Under the pieces are notes generated by a model. That model was not told the DNA's origin, searched no databases, and saw only the letters and a program-made list of their open reading frames with translations. The translations under genes and the position numbers were made by a program. This document shows, in pieces, positions 61,466 through 64,000 of a stretch of 64,000 nucleotides of DNA. The number at the start of each line of letters is the position of its first letter. Position 1 is the stretch's first letter. This stretch comes from Bog-532 sp963824545. GTDB taxonomy: Bacteria > Actinomycetota > Actinomycetes > Streptosporangiales > Streptosporangiaceae. The stretch is from contig CAWGPP010000009.1 in NCBI GenBank assembly GCA_963824545.1, positions 1-64,000 on the forward strand, given 5' to 3'.

Positions 61466-63071
61466 TCAGCCGCCGGGTTCCTCCCCGGGCTCCGGGGACA
61501 GATCGCGCAGCGCGATGCTGAGCGCCGGGAGGTCGTCACCGGCCGCCTCGATCACTTCCATCAGCGTGTGCAGCACCAGATGGCGGTCCTGGTCCGCGTC
61601 GAGCAGCCGCTGCGCGGCCTCCCACAGGCCGGGCGGGTCACCGCGCCACAGCGCCGGCCAGGTCCAGGTGCTGGTCCAGATGGCGGTCGCCGCCGCCTTC
61701 GCCCTCGTGCGCGGCCGCGAGCAGGGCCCGCCGCCCGGCGGGATCGGCCGGATCCAGGCTGTCCAGGTCCACGTCGCCCACCTGGCCGTGCAGCAGCGGG
61801 AACGCGAAGGCCCGCCGGGGCAGCGCCTCCAGGTCACCGTCCGGGAGCAGCCGGGCCACCAGCGCGGAGTCCAGGCCGAACTCCGCCGGATCCCGGTAGG
61901 CCCGGCCGAACGCGCCCATCACGTTGAATACCGCGTCGAGCGTCTCGCTGACCGCCCGGTCCGGCAGGCCCCGCCGCCGTCCCGCCCAGCGCACCCAGGC
62001 GAGCAGCACGTGCGGCATCGCCTCCTGCTCCTCGGGGGACAGCATGACCTTGCGGGGCAGCCAGTTCAGCAGGAACGTCTCGGCCTTGACCGGGCTCATC
62101 CGCAGCGGCCGCCCGAAGTCCTTGTCGCAGCCGTAGTCGATGATCCGGTCCGCGCAGTGGCTGGCGGAACTGCGGTCCGACAGGTCTTCGGCCTCGTCCG
62201 AGGCGAGGAATTCGGCCGCCAGCATGGCGCGGCGGTCCTTGCTCCACGGCCGCCGCTTGCCGGTGCTGCCGCCCGGCCCCACCGGGCCGCCCGGGCTCGC
62301 CGACGGGGGCAGCGCGCGGATCCGGGCCCGGATGAACGCGTGGTACGACGCGAACGACTCACTGACTGGCGGGCTGTCCGCCGCGTCGGTTTCCGCGAGC
62401 GCCGCCTCGAGCATGCGCCGCGCAACCGGCGCGTCCAGCGGCTTGAAACCGTTCCGGTCGCCCTCGGCGGGCTTGCGGCACAGCTCCAGCAGCTTGGTCA
62501 CCTGGGACGTCACCCAGCCGTCCCTGATCATCCCGTCGGTGTTGTAGTCCACCACGGTGACCAGCGCGTGCGGTTCGGTGCCGCCGTAGCTGTAGACGCA
62601 GACGACCTCGTCGGTGTCGCCGTAGGCGTCGCTGTTCACGTAGCAGTCCGACCCGGTGACCGCGCCCAGGTGCTGCGCCCAGTTCGGGCTGCGGACGCCG
62701 CGCTCCATCAGCTCCAGCGCGGCCTGCTCGGCCTTGGACGCCTGCCGGGGCGTGCCCAGGCAGGCGATGCCGGACAGCAGGGCGAGCGCGGCCGGGCTAC
62801 TGCGCCGGGCGGCGTAGTCGACCAGGCCCTCGCCGACCACCCGTTCAACGTCCGTATCGCGCGCGTTGTCGCGGCGTTCCCCCCACCACGTGCCGAGCAG
62901 CTCGCTGACCATCAGCTCCGCGTCGAGCGGGCTGCGGACGGCGAGAAGCTCACGGGCCGCACGGAGCAGCTCCTCGAAGAGGGCGTTGGGGGGCGCGGCA
63001 GCTGCCCCCGTGCGTTCCTGGCCGCTGCCTCCGCCGGGAGATGGACTGCGTCGTCGGCTCTGCGGACTCAC
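61466..63071 (-). CDS. Conserved actinobacterial protein with a C-terminal frameshift
   Basis: The main frame (63071 to 61638) encodes 477 residues: an N-terminal segment LFEELLRAARELLAVRSPLD, a central LVTVVDYNTDGMIRDGWVTS and ADRIIDYGCDKDFGRPLRMS. Near 61650 the frame ends as LDLAGAVAR. In the next frame sequence continues LWRGDPPGLWEAAQRLLDAD and LALHTLMEVIEAAG-like residues to a stop at 61466. The likely cause is loss of a GC pair near 61650, since adding two bases restores one continuous protein of about 534 residues. The family is known only as actinobacterial hypothetical proteins. It is convergent with the oxoprolinase. Confidence 0.65.
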
Positions 63072-63488
63072 CTTGATAGCCTCTCAGATCTGTACATGTG
63101 GACGCTACGCTACGGTGCAATGCCCACTGTAGTTTCGGGCAGAATCGGCGTGTTGGGCCTCCTGCCCGGAAAGAGGCGCATTCCGGGGAAGGCGTGTGCC
63201 CGGTGCGTCCTGTTCGTCATTTCGCCGCCACAGGCACCAGGTATAGTCACCTGGCCGCAGCGGTGCCGGGAATGTGGCACGCTTGTCTGAATAACTGCTG
63301 CGAATAGCCGCCGTGTCGGCGGCCGTCCGGGGACGATGGAGAAAACGGACGTGGCGCGGGCGCGACCCCCGCTCGCCGTCACCGCGTCCAGGGCCGTAGG
63401 CACCTGTGGGCGACGAGGGAGCAGGAAGGAGCCGCCGATGGCAGGTCGGTGCGTGAGGCGCCGGTGCCCGCGGTGAGCAGGTGTCCGT
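63072..63488. other. Divergent intergenic region
   Basis: About 417 bp with no gene seen. It should contain promoters for the conserved protein and the PAS protein. The right-hand part reads as leader sequence with GTG-rich spacing; a GGAAGGAG at about 63427 precedes a short frame that stops quickly. Confidence 0.4.
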
Positions 63489-64000
63489 GGTGAGTACTGA
63501 TATGTCCGTGCCTCAGCCACGCGTATCCGAGCTGGACACGGCGGATGCCGCGCTGCTCGATACGCTGCTGCGCGAGGCGCCGATCGGATTCGCGCTGCTC
63601 GGTCCCGACCTGTGCTTCCGGCGTGTCAACGACACGCTGGCCCGGCTGCATGGCCACGACCCGGAAGATCATATCGGGCAGATGCCGTCGGATGTCTGGC
63701 CGGCCGAGTTCGCGGCGCAGGCCGAGTCGTCGGCCCGCCGGGTCCTTACCGAGGATCAGCCGGTCTTCGGGGCCCACCAGATCCTGGCCCCCGCCGTCCC
63801 GGCGGCCCCGGTGATCCCGGCTGCCCCGGCGGTCCCGGGCGACTCCGCCGCGGCGCTGGCCCCGGACGCCCGCCCCGCCCCGGAGACGGTGCACTGGGCG
63901 CTGTCCTGGTTTCCCTCTCACGACGGGAAGGGGCAGATCAGCGGGGTCGTGCTGATCGCGGTCGACGTCACGAGCCGGCACCTTTCTGAGCAGGCCATCC
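63489..64000 (+). CDS. PAS-domain signalling protein, N-terminal part only
   Basis: The frame stays open to the window end (at least 170 residues). From GTG 63489 (GTG 63480 also possible) it reads LREAPIGFALLGPDLCFRRV, NDTLARLHGHDPEDHIGQMP and VHWALSWFPSHDGKGQISGV then VLIAVDVTSRHLSEQA, a PAS domain with a Pro/Ala-rich insert in the middle. In actinobacteria this arrangement usually leads into a SpoIIE-type PP2C phosphatase or a histidine kinase. Which follows lies outside the window. Confidence 0.8.

Overview
The window comes from a high-GC Gram-positive bacterium of the Actinomycetota. Evidence: an lsr2 remnant, mycothiol genes (mshC and a mycothiol-dependent isomerase-type enzyme), the lexA, nrdR-nrdJ and tRNA-His/orn neighbourhoods, DUF397 and DUF4192 proteins, an actinomycete-type integrative/conjugative block, GTG/TTG starts and very high G+C with long antisense shadow frames. 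A member of the Streptosporangiales or a relative fits best, but the species cannot be fixed from sequence alone.

Layout. 1-9.9 kb is a scrambled accessory region. It holds a methyltransferase whose tail runs into a repeat-bearing mobile-element end, a glycogen/starch synthase followed by a decayed GH57 gene, a C-terminally cut phosphotransferase, a frameshifted lsr2, a VOC fragment joined to a GNAT gene, a dodecin and a PfkB-type sugar kinase. 10.0-19.24 kb is an integrative/conjugative-type module. A divergent GntR repressor faces one almost completely overlapping polycistron: small membrane protein, DUF2637-like spread protein, TraG/VirD4-like ATPase, DUF4913-like protein, prim-pol, HTH protein, several unknowns and two excisionase-like proteins. 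The module abuts the 3' end of tRNA-His(GTG), but neither an integrase nor a relaxase is visible.

19.4-35.3 kb is more chromosomal: orn, a PPOX-fold protein, an amidase-like protein, a SpoU/TrmH methyltransferase, an XRE/DUF397 pair, CPBP and M50 membrane proteases, an amidase, mshC, DUF4192, and a bfaA/bfaB-like pair for 10-methyl (tuberculostearic) fatty acids in which the oxidoreductase has two compensating frameshifts. 36.1-38.5 kb is the wreck of a type I PKS with both AT and DH active sites lost. 39.2-48.5 kb is housekeeping: leuS, lexA with SOS boxes and a divergent LysM protein, then nrdR-nrdJ with paired NrdR boxes. NrdJ carries a 430-residue LAGLIDADG intein.

48.5-52.0 kb is a second accessory island. 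It holds a small basic protein, an integrase N-terminal remnant, a vapBC-type toxin-antitoxin pair, a class II Fic protein with an altered motif, an SDR with an internal deletion, and a family of GTTG...CAAC palindromes. 52.0-64 kb holds a TPMT-like methyltransferase, an Acg-type nitroreductase, a GNAT, a tandem-AAA CbbX-like protein, a fused 5-oxoprolinase/hydantoinase, a frameshifted conserved protein and the start of a PAS-domain protein that leaves the window.

Single- and few-base indels break several genes that otherwise look conserved (lsr2, the bfaA-like gene, the 61.5-63.1 kb gene). Some may be assembly errors rather than biology; the GH57 and PKS loci have too many lesions for that to be the whole explanation.
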